Below, one piece after another: positions 25,048 through 34,961 of a DNA stretch of 64,000 bases. The notes beneath the pieces are model-generated. The model saw nothing but the letters and a program-made list of their open reading frames with translations, ran no database searches and was not told where the DNA came from. Within the stretch, counting starts at the first letter, position 1. Each line of letters opens with the position of its first letter. Origin of the DNA: Celeribacter naphthalenivorans. GTDB taxonomy: Bacteria; Pseudomonadota; Alphaproteobacteria; Rhodobacterales; Rhodobacteraceae. The translations under genes and the position numbers were made by a program. The DNA lies in the NCBI RefSeq assembly GCF_020524585.1, contig NZ_JAIVLK010000010.1, positions 124,001 through 188,000 on the forward strand, written 5' to 3'.

Positions 25048-26762
25048 CCCTCTCTATCGTTCCCCCCACGACCCGTTCCGCACGGCTGGATGCCATGCAC
25101 GGCGCCACGCCCAAGGTGTTGGTGATCGGCGGCGGCATCAACGGCGCAGCGGTCTACCGCGAACTGGCGCTCAATGGGGTCTCCGTCATGCTGGCGGAAA
25201 AATCGGATTTCTGTGCGGGGGCGTCCTCCGCCCTGTCGCGCATGGTCCACGGTGGGCTGCGCTATCTCGAGAATGGCGAATTCGATCTGGTCCGCGAAGC
25301 TCTCGATGAGCGCAATCGCCTCTTGAAGAATGCCCCGCATCTCGTCCGCCCTCTGCGCACCGTCGTGCCGATCGACAGCTGGGCCTCGGGCACATTGAAT
25401 GCGCCGCTGAAATTCCTCGGATTGTCACAGGCGCCGTCGCGGCGCGGTGCTTTGCCCTTGAAATTAGGCCTGTCCTTTTACGACATCTACACCCGTGGCA
25501 AGGGCGGCTTGCCGAAACATGCCTTTTGGTCGGGACGGAACGCAAAGGCGCGCTTTCCCTTCCGCCCCGAGGTGCGCTGTGCCGCCACCTATTACGACGG
25601 TCAGGTCAGCCACCCGGAACGCATCGTGACAGAGATGTTTGAGGACGTTGCCCGCACCGGAGCGCATGCCGTTGCGCTCAACTATCTCGAGGTGACCGAG
25701 ATAGGCGCGGAAGTCACGCTGCGCGATGGCCTCGACGGGCGCGAGATCGCCTTGCGTCCTGAGATTGTCATCAATGCGACCGGCGCCTGGATTGACCGGA
25801 CGAACGCCCGCGCCGGGGTGCAAAGCGACATGGTGCAGGGCACAAAGGGGGCCCATCTGGTGCTCGATCATCCCGAATTGCGGGACATGCTCGGGGACGA
25901 CATGGTCTATTACGAGAATATCGACGGGCGGATTTGTATCATGTTCTGCCTGCATGGGCGGGTTCTGATCGGCTCGACCGACATTAAGGTCCCCGATCCA
26001 GACGCGGTGCGCTGCGAGGCCGATGAACAGGCCTATATTTTGGAAGGTCTGTCCTGGGTCCTGCCGGGGATGACGGTGCGGCCCGAACAGGTCCTCCATG
26101 TGTTTGCCGGGGTACGCCCCTTGCCGATCAGCGGGGCGGGCACCACTGGCCAGATTCCGCGCGGACATTTCAACCGCTGGACCGAGGGCGACGTGCCGAT
26201 CCTGAGCATGATCGGCGGCAAGTGGACCACCTTCCGCGCCTTCGGTGAATTGGCCGCAGATGAAGCCATGGCGCGCCTCGGCATGAGCCGCACCTCCGGC
26301 ACACAAGAGCGTCCCATCGGCGGGGGCGCGACATTTCCCGAAGACCCGGCACGCTGGTGCGCTGACGTTGCCGGGCGCTCTGGCCTGTCTGAGGGCCGTG
26401 TGGAGGACTTGCTCCATCGCTACGGCACGCTTGCGGAGGCGCTGGCGAAGACCTTCGCAGGCGAAGAGATGCTGCCCGGGCTGCCCGGGTATTCGGATGC
26501 AGAGATTGAGTACCTGATTGCGCATGAGCAGGTGGAAACCCTGTCCGATCTGGCGCTGCGCCGAACCGTCTTGGCGCTGGCGGGCGCGCTTGATGCCGCA
26601 GCACTTGAGACGCTCGCGGATCGGCTCGCGCATGTCAAAGGCTGGACGGATGCAGAGCGCACGACGCATCTGGAGGAGTTTCGCAACCTGTTGGTGAGCA
26701 AGCACGGCGCCGATGCCACGCGGATCGGCCTGCACAGCAATAAGGAGGTCGCGGCACAATGA
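25044..26762 (+). CDS. FAD-dependent polyol-phosphate dehydrogenase, GlpD/EryB-like
   Basis: This 572-residue protein has an N-terminal FAD-binding motif GGGINGAAVYRELA (29-42), the GlpD-type ALSRMVHGGLRYLENGEF and a C-terminal GlpD domain. The closest functional relatives are glycerol-3-phosphate dehydrogenase and erythritol-phosphate dehydrogenase EryB. Position between a SorC regulator and an FGGY kinase is the eryBA arrangement, so oxidation of a kinase-made polyol phosphate to a ketose phosphate is more likely than glycerol metabolism. It is coupled to both neighbours by ATGA overlaps. Confidence 0.87.
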   Translation: MTLSIVPPTTRSARLDAMHGATPKVLVIGGGINGAAVYRELALNGVSVMLAEKSDFCAGASSALSRMVHGGLRYLENGEFDLVREALDERNRLLKNAPHLVRPLRTVVPIDSWASGTLNAPLKFLGLSQAPSRRGALPLKLGLSFYDIYTRGKGGLPKHAFWSGRNAKARFPFRPEVRCAATYYDGQVSHPERIVTEMFEDVARTGAHAVALNYLEVTEIGAEVTLRDGLDGREIALRPEIVINATGAWIDRTNARAGVQSDMVQGTKGAHLVLDHPELRDMLGDDMVYYENIDGRICIMFCLHGRVLIGSTDIKVPDPDAVRCEADEQAYILEGLSWVLPGMTVRPEQVLHVFAGVRPLPISGAGTTGQIPRGHFNRWTEGDVPILSMIGGKWTTFRAFGELAADEAMARLGMSRTSGTQERPIGGGATFPEDPARWCADVAGRSGLSEGRVEDLLHRYGTLAEALAKTFAGEEMLPGLPGYSDAEIEYLIAHEQVETLSDLALRRTVLALAGALDAAALETLADRLAHVKGWTDAERTTHLEEFRNLLVSKHGADATRIGLHSNKEVAAQ

Positions 26763-28258
26763 CGGGGTATTTCATCGGCGTGGACGCAGGCAACACCATG
26801 GTCAAGGCTGCGCTGTTCGATGCGACGGGCCAGATGTGTGCGGTCGCGTCGCGCGGCTCCGAAACCCTGCAACCGGAGCCGGGGTTTGTCGAACGTAGCC
26901 CCGAAGGGCTATGGGACGCGGCCTCGGGCGCGATACGCGATTGTCTTGCGCAGTCGGGCCTGAGCGGGGCAGAGGTGCTTGCGATCGGGGCAGCGGGTCA
27001 TGGCAACGGGCTTTACCTGATGGATGATGCCGGTCGCGGGCTGATCGGCATACAGTCGATGGACAACCGGGCCGAGGCCTTGGCAAGCCAGATCGCCGCC
27101 GCGCATGGCGAAGACATCCTGAGCCGCGCCCAGTCGCGCCCCTGGCCTGCGATGACCCCGGTGCTCTTGCGCTGGCTGCTCGAGAATAAGCCCGACCTTT
27201 TAGCCCGCGCGCATCGGGCGGTCCTGTGCAAGGATGTGATCGTGCACGGGCTGACCGGGCGCATGGGATCGGATATTTCGGATTTGGCCGGGGCCGGTCT
27301 CCTCGCCCTCCCCGCCTTGCAATACGACGACGCCCTCTTGCGTCTCTATGGCATCGAGACCTTGCGGCATCTCCTTCCTGACCCCGCGCAAAGCGACGCG
27401 GTGGTCGGTCACGTGTCCGGCACGGCCGCTGAGGCGACGGGGCTTGCCGAAGGCACGCCGGTGGCCGCCGGTCTGTTCGACGTCTTGGCCTCGACTTTGG
27501 GCGCGGGGACATCGCAGGCGGGCGAAGCGTCGATTGTGGCGGGAAGCTGGTCCATCAATCAAGTTTTCACACGAAAGCTCCCGGATCATCCCCGCGCGCT
27601 CCTTGCAAGCGTCTTGGGCCGGGACACCTGGGTCAGTTGCGAATGTTCTCCGACCTCGGCGGCAAATCTTGAGTGGTTTGTGCAAACATTCCTGAAAGAT
27701 GAGGCGCAGGCGACCGGTGAGGACCCTTTCGCGCTGTGCAACCGATTGGCCGCCGAGGCCGATCCAGAGCGCGATCTGCCGGTGTTCCATCCCTTTCTCT
27801 ATGCCGGTCCGGTCCCGGGCGCGCGCGCTGGGTTCAGCGCAATGGGCGCCTGGCATTCGCGCGGCGACCTTGTGCGGGCACTCTATGAGGGGGTTGCCTT
27901 CGGCCATCGTGCGCATTTTGAAATTCTCGATCCGAACCGGCGCTTTCGCACGGCCACCCTGTCGGGTGGCGCGGCGAAATCAAAGCTCTGGGCCCAGATA
28001 TTTGCAGATGCTCTGGGGATGACCCTGCGCTTGTCCGATTGCACCGAGACCGGCGCACGGGGCGCGGCCATTGCCGCCGCCGTGGGGGCCGGCGTGTTCG
28101 AGAGCTTCGACGCGGCAACGCGCGTCATGGCGCATCACACCTCCGAAATCACGCCCGACCCCGTCGCACAAGCCCAGCTTGACGACAGATACCGGCGCTG
28201 GTGCGCCTATCGCGACGCCCTGATGACGGCTTGGACGCCGTCCAAAGGGCACGACTAA
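26759..28258 (+). CDS. FGGY-family carbohydrate kinase (EryA/LyxK-like)
   Basis: The 499-residue kinase starts [19 protein letters not shown], the N-terminal phosphate-binding loop of FGGY kinases, and has the C-terminal adenosine motif [20 protein letters not shown]. It resembles L-xylulose/erythritol kinases ([24 protein letters not shown]) more than LsrK. It would phosphorylate the imported sugar or polyol. Translational coupling to the GlpD-like gene suggests sequential reactions: phosphorylation, then oxidation. Confidence 0.88.
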   Translation: MTGYFIGVDAGNTMVKAALFDATGQMCAVASRGSETLQPEPGFVERSPEGLWDAASGAIRDCLAQSGLSGAEVLAIGAAGHGNGLYLMDDAGRGLIGIQSMDNRAEALASQIAAAHGEDILSRAQSRPWPAMTPVLLRWLLENKPDLLARAHRAVLCKDVIVHGLTGRMGSDISDLAGAGLLALPALQYDDALLRLYGIETLRHLLPDPAQSDAVVGHVSGTAAEATGLAEGTPVAAGLFDVLASTLGAGTSQAGEASIVAGSWSINQVFTRKLPDHPRALLASVLGRDTWVSCECSPTSAANLEWFVQTFLKDEAQATGEDPFALCNRLAAEADPERDLPVFHPFLYAGPVPGARAGFSAMGAWHSRGDLVRALYEGVAFGHRAHFEILDPNRRFRTATLSGGAAKSKLWAQIFADALGMTLRLSDCTETGARGAAIAAAVGAGVFESFDAATRVMAHHTSEITPDPVAQAQLDDRYRRWCAYRDALMTAWTPSKGHD

Positions 28259-28289
28259 GACCCTATACAGAAACAGAAAAGGACATCAC

Positions 28290-29180
28290 ATGGCTGATCT
28301 CGACGACATTATCGACGGCAAAGATTTCGGGCTGAACACGCCTGCAAAGAACGAAGCGTTCTTTCTCAAAGGTGCGGGGGCCTATGACTGGGGCATGCAG
28401 AACCGGCTGGCACGGATTTTCCGCCCTGACACCGGGCGCACAGTGATGCTGGCCTTTGACCACGGGTATTTCCAAGGTCCGACCACCGGTCTCGAACGGG
28501 TCGACATCAACATCGCCCCGCTTTTCGAACATGCCGACGTTCTGATGTGTACGCGTGGCATGCTACGCACCTCCGTGCCTGCCTCCACGCGCAAGCCCAT
28601 CGTGATGCGGGCCTCCGGCGGCAATTCCATCATGTCCGAACTCTCAAATGAAACCATCGCGGTCGATATGGAAGACGCGCTGCGCATGAACGTGGCGGCC
28701 ATGGCGGCACAGGTCTACATCGGCTCGGAATTCGAACACAAATCGATCACCAACATCATCAATCTGATCGATCGCGGCAACCGCGTCGGCATGCCGACTC
28801 TCGCGGTGACGGGCGTTGGCAAAGATATGGCGCGTGATGCGCGCTATTTCGGCCTCGCGACCCGCATCGCCGCCGAAATCGGGGCGCAATACGTCAAAAG
28901 CTATTTCGTGGAAGAGGGGTTCGAGAAAGTCTGTGCAGGCTGCCCGGTTCCGATCGTCATCGCCGGCGGCAAAAAAATCCCCGAAGCCGAGGCGCTTGAG
29001 GTGGCCTATAAGGCGATTGATCAGGGTGCCGCAGGTGTTGACATGGGCCGCAACATCTTCCGCGCGGGCGATCCGGTGGCGATGATCCAGGCGGTCAATG
29101 CCGTGGTGCACGATCTGCTCCCTGCGAAACAGGCATTCGAGATGTACAACGATCTCGCCAAACGCAAGACGGCCGCCTGA
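28290..29180 (+). CDS. lsrF: LsrF-type class I aldolase/thiolase
   Basis: The 296-residue protein is strikingly close to enteric LsrF: MADLDDI at the start, [34 protein letters not shown] and [16 protein letters not shown]. Lys203 ([11 protein letters not shown]) occupies the position of the Schiff-base lysine of Escherichia coli LsrF. In the AI-2 pathway LsrF converts phosphorylated hydroxypentanedione to acetyl-CoA plus DHAP. No LsrG, LsrK or LsrB homologue is obvious here, and the adjoining genes are of ery type. The enzyme may therefore cleave another phospho-ketose in this organism. Confidence 0.9.
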   Translation: MADLDDIIDGKDFGLNTPAKNEAFFLKGAGAYDWGMQNRLARIFRPDTGRTVMLAFDHGYFQGPTTGLERVDINIAPLFEHADVLMCTRGMLRTSVPASTRKPIVMRASGGNSIMSELSNETIAVDMEDALRMNVAAMAAQVYIGSEFEHKSITNIINLIDRGNRVGMPTLAVTGVGKDMARDARYFGLATRIAAEIGAQYVKSYFVEEGFEKVCAGCPVPIVIAGGKKIPEAEALEVAYKAIDQGAAGVDMGRNIFRAGDPVAMIQAVNAVVHDLLPAKQAFEMYNDLAKRKTAA

Positions 29181-29315
29181 CGGCCTATGAGCGACGCCGC
29201 CGACACGCTTTCGGCGGCTCCTCTCGAAAGCGCGGACAGTTTGGGCGACACCCCGAGTTGTCGCAACAAGGCGGGAGAGACCTCCACCACGCTCATGCCG
29301 GAGGTCGGTACGCCC

Positions 29316-29349
29316 AAAAAAGAACGCCCGCCAAAACTTGGCGGGCGTT
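29316..29349 (-). terminator. Intrinsic terminator of the autotransporter gene (also usable from the plus side)
   Basis: AACGCCCGCCAA (29323-29334) and TTGGCGGGCGTT (29338-29349) form a perfect 12-bp stem with a 3-base loop. On the minus strand it is followed, after one C, by six T residues (29321-29316), a strong intrinsic terminator 29 bases beyond the autotransporter stop codon. The stem can also end the lsrF-type transcript coming from the other side. Confidence 0.8.
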
Positions 29350-29377
29350 GCTGTTTCAAGTCCTCGAAAGGGAGCGA

Positions 29378-32182
29378 TCAGAAGGTGAAAGCCACTTCGA
29401 AGGACAGACCATAGCTGGAAACATCCGTGTCGCCGCCCAGGCCATCAACAAAGGCAGAGCCGGAGGACCGGACACCCTGTCCGTTGTCATAGCTCAAGCC
29501 GACATCCACGCGGCCACGGTGGCCTTCGTCTTCGGTGATATAGGCGCTTGCGGCGCCGCTGCCCTTGGTGTGGCTGTAGATGCCGGAAATCCCGAAATCG
29601 AGCATCAGCTCGCCTTGGGGCACAAGGATCGGCACCTCGAAATCCAAGCCTGCGGCCAGCTCGGTGAGGGTCACCTTTTGCTCAGGCACAGTCGTGCCGC
29701 CGCTGACATAGGCGTTCTGGCTGTCGCTGACGTGGCTCAGGGTCAGGTTGGGAACGAGGGTCCAGCCCTTGTCCATCTCGACACGCCCCTGTGCCCCCAA
29801 TGAGGCCAGCATACGGTCGCCCGTGAAGCTGCCGGTTTGACCGGAGGACAGGGTGATGTCGTTGTCGGTCTCGCCGAACAACAGCCGCCCATCGACAAAG
29901 AACGGATGATCGCCGATCTGCGTGGCAAAATACGGGCCGACGAGCCAACCGGTGCCTTCAACCTTGGTGCCTTGCACGTCCTCTTGTTCGGCCATGTCAT
30001 ATTGCACCATCGCGCCGATGATCGTGCCAGAGGACAGCTTTGTGTGGTAGCCGAGAGACGCGAGGCCGTAGCTCATGTCCTCGGTGTCGCTGTCGGACCA
30101 AGACCCGGACACCGCCATCCAAAACGGACCGTTTCCGCGGGAACTGAGCGCGAACTCACCGCCACCACGCGAGACGCTGACGGAGGCATTGCCGCCGTTC
30201 TGCCCGGTGACGAACCGGGACACGTCCGGCTGGTTCTGGATCAGACTGCGGGCACGTCCTTGCAAAAACTGCGCGATCGCTTCGCTTTGCTCTGCCGAAG
30301 TGTCGAGCTGCGCGATGGCCGAGGCCGCAACGGACCGCTCGCCCGTCATGTCACGCGCGGCGCCCTCCGCCACCGACACGGTGACATCGCCGCGATCATC
30401 CGGCGTGATGCTCGCTGAATAGACCGCCCCGCCCCCTGTGAGCGCGCCCATCGTGGCGTTGGTGAGGGAAATGTCGGAGGCCTCGAACCCGGTGACCGTC
30501 TCTGTGAAGGTAAAGGTTGCGACGAAACTCGCGCCTCGCGTGATCGTCTCCGGAACGCCCGAGATTGTCAGGCCCGGCGCAACGCCGTCGGGCACGACGG
30601 AGATGATGTTCGAAGCGACGTTGTCATTGCCTACCGCATCAAGCACGGAGCCTGCCCGCAGCTGGATCGTTTGCGCAAAATCCGTCCCTGTGGCCTGAAG
30701 CGTGTAGCTGTCGCCGCTGCCGGAGAGGGAAGAGAGATCGACATTCGCGGTGGAAAAATCGCCCAGATCGAGACCGGTCACATCCTCATTGAAAGAGATC
30801 GTCACCGTGTAGGGCGTGCCCGGGAAGTCCGGTGTTGCCGTCAATGTTGGCGTCGGATCGGTCAGATCGGCGGTGTTGGTGACGGCTGTCGCCGCCTCGT
30901 TGCCAAGCCCCGCCGCATCCGTCACGGCATTCTCAGCGAAATTGACCGTCACGGCGCCGTCTGCGTCGGGCGTGATCGTCGCCGTGTAGACGGTCGCGCT
31001 GGATTGTTGCAGGTCAGAGGCCGTGCCATTGCTGACCGAAATAGTGCCCAAAGCCAGCCCCGTCACCTCTTCGGAGAAGGTCATCGTCAGCGTGAAGGGC
31101 GCATTCACCAGACCGCTCGGCATATCGAGCGTCACTGTGGGACGGGTCACATCCGCCATGGAGCTCACCGTGTTGGAGGCAGTGTTGCCATTGCCCGCCG
31201 CATCCGTGGCTGCGCTTGCAGGCACCGACACGGTGACTGTGCCGTCGGCATCGGGCGTCACGGTCACCGTGTAGACCTGTGCTGAGACGGTTTGAAGATT
31301 CGAGGCCGTGCCGTTCACAACCGTGAAATCACCAAGCGCAAATCCGGAAATGTCCTCATCGAAGGTCACGGTCACATCAAAGGGGCCGTTCACCTCAGGG
31401 GGGATCGCGGAGAGCATAGCGCTTGGCGCCGTCACATCCCGCGTGCCCTCGAGTGTTGCGCCTGTGCCCGAATTGCCGGCGCGGTCAACGACGGCGGCAT
31501 CCGCGACAGCGACCTGAAACGCACCTGTCGAGCTGAGGGTCAGATCGGCGGTATAGGTCGACCCACTGCCGCTGAAGTTCGAGAAAGAGCCGGTGCCTGA
31601 GCTGAGGGTCAAATCGCTCACGTCGAAACCGGTCACGAGTTCGGAAAAGGTGAAGGTGAGCGGGATCACAGACCCGTTGGTCGAGAAAGAGGATGAAGAG
31701 GTGATCGACAGCGTCGGGGCCATATTATCAAAGTAGTAGCCCTCTTCGGCATCAATCCCTGTGAAATCGGTCATGGCGTTGCCCGCCAGGTCGAAGATAG
31801 AGGCGTTGCTTAGTTTAAGCTGCACAGAGTTTGTGCCATTTGTCGGCGGAACATTGAAATAAAGTCTAATACGATAAACGCTGGGCGATATGGTAATTCT
31901 AGAACCTGCGGTCAAACGTAAGCCGGGCTGGTTAAGTTCTAAGGAAACATCTTCAAGGCCTAGGTTGGTGACGTCTTCGGTGAAGGTGATCTCCCATGTA
32001 AGTACCGTCTCGCTGGTATACTCGCCCACAGGATCATAGCGTGTGATCGACTGGATGCGTGGCGGCGTGGTGTCCGTCGCCTGCGCGTGGGCTGTCTCAG
32101 TGAAAGCGATGATGCAACAGAGCGCGACCAAAGCCAGCGACATGTGTTTTAGAAAACGTCGTGCGGTCATTTTCTTCCCCAT
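29378..32182 (-). CDS. Autotransporter with Ig-like repeats and C-terminal beta-barrel
   Basis: The 934-residue precursor has a signal peptide ending near TAHA-QA (residue ~34). About six repeats of ~85-95 residues follow, each with F(S/D/T)E(D/E/L)(V/I)(T/S)G(F/L) near the start and DAAGN/DRAGN near the end (bacterial Ig-like domains). From about residue 690 to the end is an outer-membrane beta-barrel with alternating strands ending in FEVAFTF. The final Phe is the usual barrel-assembly signal. This is the layout of a type V-secreted surface protein, probably an adhesin. No protease or catalytic motif is seen. The start could also be the ATG at 32170. Confidence 0.8.
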   Translation of the reverse strand: MGKKMTARRFLKHMSLALVALCCIIAFTETAHAQATDTTPPRIQSITRYDPVGEYTSETVLTWEITFTEDVTNLGLEDVSLELNQPGLRLTAGSRITISPSVYRIRLYFNVPPTNGTNSVQLKLSNASIFDLAGNAMTDFTGIDAEEGYYFDNMAPTLSITSSSSFSTNGSVIPLTFTFSELVTGFDVSDLTLSSGTGSFSNFSGSGSTYTADLTLSSTGAFQVAVADAAVVDRAGNSGTGATLEGTRDVTAPSAMLSAIPPEVNGPFDVTVTFDEDISGFALGDFTVVNGTASNLQTVSAQVYTVTVTPDADGTVTVSVPASAATDAAGNGNTASNTVSSMADVTRPTVTLDMPSGLVNAPFTLTMTFSEEVTGLALGTISVSNGTASDLQQSSATVYTATITPDADGAVTVNFAENAVTDAAGLGNEAATAVTNTADLTDPTPTLTATPDFPGTPYTVTISFNEDVTGLDLGDFSTANVDLSSLSGSGDSYTLQATGTDFAQTIQLRAGSVLDAVGNDNVASNIISVVPDGVAPGLTISGVPETITRGASFVATFTFTETVTGFEASDISLTNATMGALTGGGAVYSASITPDDRGDVTVSVAEGAARDMTGERSVAASAIAQLDTSAEQSEAIAQFLQGRARSLIQNQPDVSRFVTGQNGGNASVSVSRGGGEFALSSRGNGPFWMAVSGSWSDSDTEDMSYGLASLGYHTKLSSGTIIGAMVQYDMAEQEDVQGTKVEGTGWLVGPYFATQIGDHPFFVDGRLLFGETDNDITLSSGQTGSFTGDRMLASLGAQGRVEMDKGWTLVPNLTLSHVSDSQNAYVSGGTTVPEQKVTLTELAAGLDFEVPILVPQGELMLDFGISGIYSHTKGSGAASAYITEDEGHRGRVDVGLSYDNGQGVRSSGSAFVDGLGGDTDVSSYGLSFEVAFTF

Positions 32183-32545
32183 TTATTCCCCATAAATTCG
32201 GAGCATGAAGAAGAAACAACATACCCCAATGGTGACGCAGTCGGCCAACCGCGTCGCATACATTGGGCCAGTTGCTTGCGACGGAAAGGCGTAAACGCGC
32301 CTTCGGATCATCCCAAAAGCCGACATCTTACCGGTGAGGCCAATTGCACCGGAGGTTCTCAAGCCTCGGCAACTTCCTTCTTTGACGACAAAAGAGGAAG
32401 TCCCTGTTGAAATGTTTAAGAAAAAACATTGGCCTATGCAGCATTTCGGACACAACGCTGAGGGGCCGTTGGCGCCATTGACGCGACATGGACATTTCGC
32501 AAAAGATCACGATGGCCCCTCAGAGCGAGTGAGCCATTCAAAGGG
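32183..32545. other. Intergenic region before the autotransporter gene
   Basis: This 363-base gap is less GC-rich than its surroundings. It should contain the autotransporter promoter, but I cannot identify a convincing -35/-10 pair. A 7-bp inverted repeat ACTTCCT / AGGAAGT (32372-32401) is the only structure seen. Open frames here have no protein-like features. Confidence 0.4.
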
Positions 32546-33409
32546 TTATCCCAGCACGACCTGCGGCTCGAAGCGCCCGTTTACGCCGGTCACAACCTCG
32601 AACACACAGCCCTCTCCGGCGCGCGGATCCCTCAGATCTTCGGTCGCGGTTGTGGCGAAGAGCGTGCGAGCCCCCTCCCCGCCAAACGCAGGGCAAGACG
32701 GCTGGCGGGCGGGCACAGGGTGCTCGGACAGGAAACGGCCGTCGGGCGCATACCGCGCAATGCGGGACGCCCCCCATTGCGCATTCCACAGGCACCCTTC
32801 GGCATCGACCACCGCACCATCGGGGTTTAGCTCTTCGTCGGTCAGGTCGATGTGAATGTGCGGGGCCTCACAGGGCCAGCCGCTCGTGTCTAGCGCCTGA
32901 CGCATGATCCTGTGCGTTGTGGTGTCCGCGAAATAGGCGGTGCGCCCGTCGGCGGAAAAGCAGATCGCATTCGGGATGGTGATCCCGGAATGCAATTTGC
33001 GCAACTCCCCTCCGAAATACCGATAAATCGCCCCCGCCCCCGGCTGTGCCTGTTTGCCCATGGTGCCGATCCAAAACCCGCCCATCGGGTCGGCGCGCCC
33101 GTCGTTCGAACGGGTCACCGGATCGTCGGCCTCCAGAGCGATCAGCTCGACACAGGCCTCGTTCCGCAGATCAAACAGCATCAACGCAGTTTCGGAGGCG
33201 ATCAACAGCCTGTCACGGTCCACCCAACCCGCCGCAGAGACATGCTCGTCGAACTGCCAGACCTCAGTGCCCTCCGCGCCACGGCAATGCAGCCGCTTGC
33301 CCATGATGTCGAACCAAAACAAAGCGGCCCGTTCGGGGTGCCACAAAGGCCCCTCGCCAAGCTCGCAGATACGGTCGTCATACATGGTGGCACTCATTGG
33401 GGTCGTCAT
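32546..33409 (-). CDS. SMP-30/gluconolactonase-family sugar lactonase
   Basis: The 287-residue protein is a six-bladed propeller lactonase of the SMP-30/regucalcin family: YDDRICELGEGPLWHPE with the metal-binding Glu near the start, SNDGRADPMGGFWIGTMGK in the middle, and NPDGAVVDAEGCLWNAQWG with the catalytic/metal Asp region. GGAG lies 7 bases before the ATG at 33409, which is preferred to the longer frame. It hydrolyses L-arabinono- or D-galactono-lactone made by the dehydrogenase encoded at 37439. It is the distal gene of the arabinose/galactose cluster, 10 bases after the aldolase gene. Confidence 0.87.
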   Translation of the reverse strand: MTTPMSATMYDDRICELGEGPLWHPERAALFWFDIMGKRLHCRGAEGTEVWQFDEHVSAAGWVDRDRLLIASETALMLFDLRNEACVELIALEADDPVTRSNDGRADPMGGFWIGTMGKQAQPGAGAIYRYFGGELRKLHSGITIPNAICFSADGRTAYFADTTTHRIMRQALDTSGWPCEAPHIHIDLTDEELNPDGAVVDAEGCLWNAQWGASRIARYAPDGRFLSEHPVPARQPSCPAFGGEGARTLFATTATEDLRDPRAGEGCVFEVVTGVNGRFEPQVVLG

Positions 33410-33419
33410 GCGGGGCTCC

Positions 33420-34025
33420 TCAGGTGTAGCAGGCATCAAAGGCCGCGACGATTTTCTCCGCTTTCGCGCGGACACTCAAAGGGGTGTCGTCCGGTTTGTA
33501 AAGCGCCGTGCCGATGCCGAACCCTGCCGCCCCTGCCGCATGCCATTCGGCGAAGTTCTCCGCACTCGCCCCACCCACAGCCAGCATCTCGCAGCCCGAA
33601 GGCAGCACGGCTTTGATCGCCTTGAGCCCTGCAGGACCGATCAAAGAACCGGGAAAGAATTTAAGCCCGTGCGCGCCCGCGTCCAAGGCGGCGAAGCACT
33701 CGGTCGGTGTCATGACGCCGGGATAGGACAGCATGCCCGCGGCCCGCGTCGCGCGGATCACCTCGGGGTTCATATTGGGCGAGACCACCAATTTGGCACC
33801 GATCTGCGCCAGCCTTTCGACTTCCGCCACAGAGAGCACCGTGCCTGCCCCGATGGTGGCCCGATCCCCAAAGGCCTCGATCAGCGCCGCGATGGAGGTG
33901 AAGGCCTCCGGCGAGTTGAGCGGCACCTCGATCTTGGTGATGCCTGCGGCGATCAGCTCGGCCGTGACGGCCCCTGCATCGGGGGGCGTGATGCCACGCA
34001 GGATCGCGATGAGATTGCGGCTCAT
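33420..34025 (-). CDS. dgoA: 2-dehydro-3-deoxy-6-phosphogalactonate aldolase
   Basis: This 201-residue class I aldolase is of the KDPG/KDPGal family: IAILRGITP at the start, Glu33 in KIEVPLNSP, and Schiff-base Lys122 in GLKFFPGS. The VPLNSPEA motif and lack of the TLRT motif favour the phosphogalactonate form. It splits KDPGal to pyruvate and glyceraldehyde-3-phosphate. Its ATG overlaps the stop codon of the galactonokinase gene by four bases, which ties the two last steps of the De Ley-Doudoroff route together. Confidence 0.9.
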   Translation of the reverse strand: MSRNLIAILRGITPPDAGAVTAELIAAGITKIEVPLNSPEAFTSIAALIEAFGDRATIGAGTVLSVAEVERLAQIGAKLVVSPNMNPEVIRATRAAGMLSYPGVMTPTECFAALDAGAHGLKFFPGSLIGPAGLKAIKAVLPSGCEMLAVGGASAENFAEWHAAGAAGFGIGTALYKPDDTPLSVRAKAEKIVAAFDACYT

Positions 34026-34957
34026 ATCTGGGTCTCCGATGAGAGGTTCCGTGAGAAATCCGGTGAGAAAACAGTGTCGAATGCAGCGCCAAGGCCCAAA
34101 AGGGACAGCGCACTGCCGGACTGACAGTGGGCCACCGTGCCCAGCGTTTCAAGCGCGGATCGGTAAAGTTCGGCAAGGCTGTCGTCGCCAATGATGGTGA
34201 CCGAACGGCCCAGCCAGCGCGCGCGGGTGGCGGCAAGCTCTTGTCCGATCAGCAGGCCCGACAAACGGCTTTTGGCCATTTCCGGGCGCAGTCCGGCGAC
34301 AAGCCCCTCCGCACGCAGGGAAAAGAGCGCGGCGGTCAGACGCTCGGGCTGCTCCACGGCCTCGCGCACGGCGGCACTAAAACTGGGCATCGACAGAGGT
34401 GCATCGCTTTCGACGCTGCGCCGGAGCACGGATTGCCGCGACAGGAGCGCGAAAAGCTCTCCGGTCATGACCGTGCAAAAATCTTGGATCGTGCCATCAG
34501 AAACCTGCACCCATTTGGTGTGCGTGCCCGGCAGACAGAGCGTCCCGTCAAACGCGGGGTCATTCACGAGAAAGCCCGCGATCTGGGTTTCCTCGCCGCG
34601 CATCACATCGGCGGGCTCCGCTTGGCTGACACCGCCGAGAATGCGGACATCGAGACGGGCGTCTTGTGTCGGCACGCGGGTCGCTTCGGGCGCAGTCAGC
34701 CGCGCTGGGGTCGCGCGATACGGTGCCTCGCACCAGCCGTCACGCGCCCCCGCCATGCCGCAAATCAGCACTTGGGTCGGGCCATCCTCAGCCAGCAAGT
34801 CTTCGGCAATCTCAAGAAAGGCAGGCTCGAACGCCTCGGACGAGAGCCTGCCCATTCCTTTGTCAGACCGCCGTTCGACCATCGGCGTGCCCGCCGCATC
34901 GAGCGCCCAAAGTCGCAGCGCGGAGGTTCCCCAATCGACGGCGATCCGTGTTGTCAT
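34022..34957 (-). CDS. dgoK: 2-dehydro-3-deoxygalactonokinase
   Basis: The 311-residue protein begins TTRIAVDWGTSALRLWALD, the phosphate loop of DgoK kinases. It carries the family blocks CGMAGARDGWCEAPY and LPGTHTKWVQVSDG and a C-terminal GLLIGQELAATR. It phosphorylates 2-keto-3-deoxygalactonate on C6. The start at 34957 is fixed by homology; the reading frame extends further upstream into the aldehyde dehydrogenase gene without protein-like sequence. It is coupled to the aldolase by ATGA overlap. Confidence 0.92.
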   Translation of the reverse strand: MTTRIAVDWGTSALRLWALDAAGTPMVERRSDKGMGRLSSEAFEPAFLEIAEDLLAEDGPTQVLICGMAGARDGWCEAPYRATPARLTAPEATRVPTQDARLDVRILGGVSQAEPADVMRGEETQIAGFLVNDPAFDGTLCLPGTHTKWVQVSDGTIQDFCTVMTGELFALLSRQSVLRRSVESDAPLSMPSFSAAVREAVEQPERLTAALFSLRAEGLVAGLRPEMAKSRLSGLLIGQELAATRARWLGRSVTIIGDDSLAELYRSALETLGTVAHCQSGSALSLLGLGAAFDTVFSPDFSRNLSSETQI

Positions 34958-34961
34958 GGCC

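Noticed and set aside
20423-29180. A genuine autoinducer-2 (lsr) uptake operon
   Set aside because: LsrF and a SorC regulator are present, but the binding protein is not clearly LsrB, there is one permease only, the kinase is not LsrK-like and LsrG is missing.
29187-29414. 75-codon plus-strand frame after the lsrF-type gene
   Set aside because: It runs through the terminator hairpin at 29323-29349 and has no protein-like features or ribosome site.
32183-32455. 90-codon minus-strand frame upstream of the autotransporter
   Set aside because: It has irregular composition and no ribosome site, and it sits in what must be the promoter region. Possible but unsupported.
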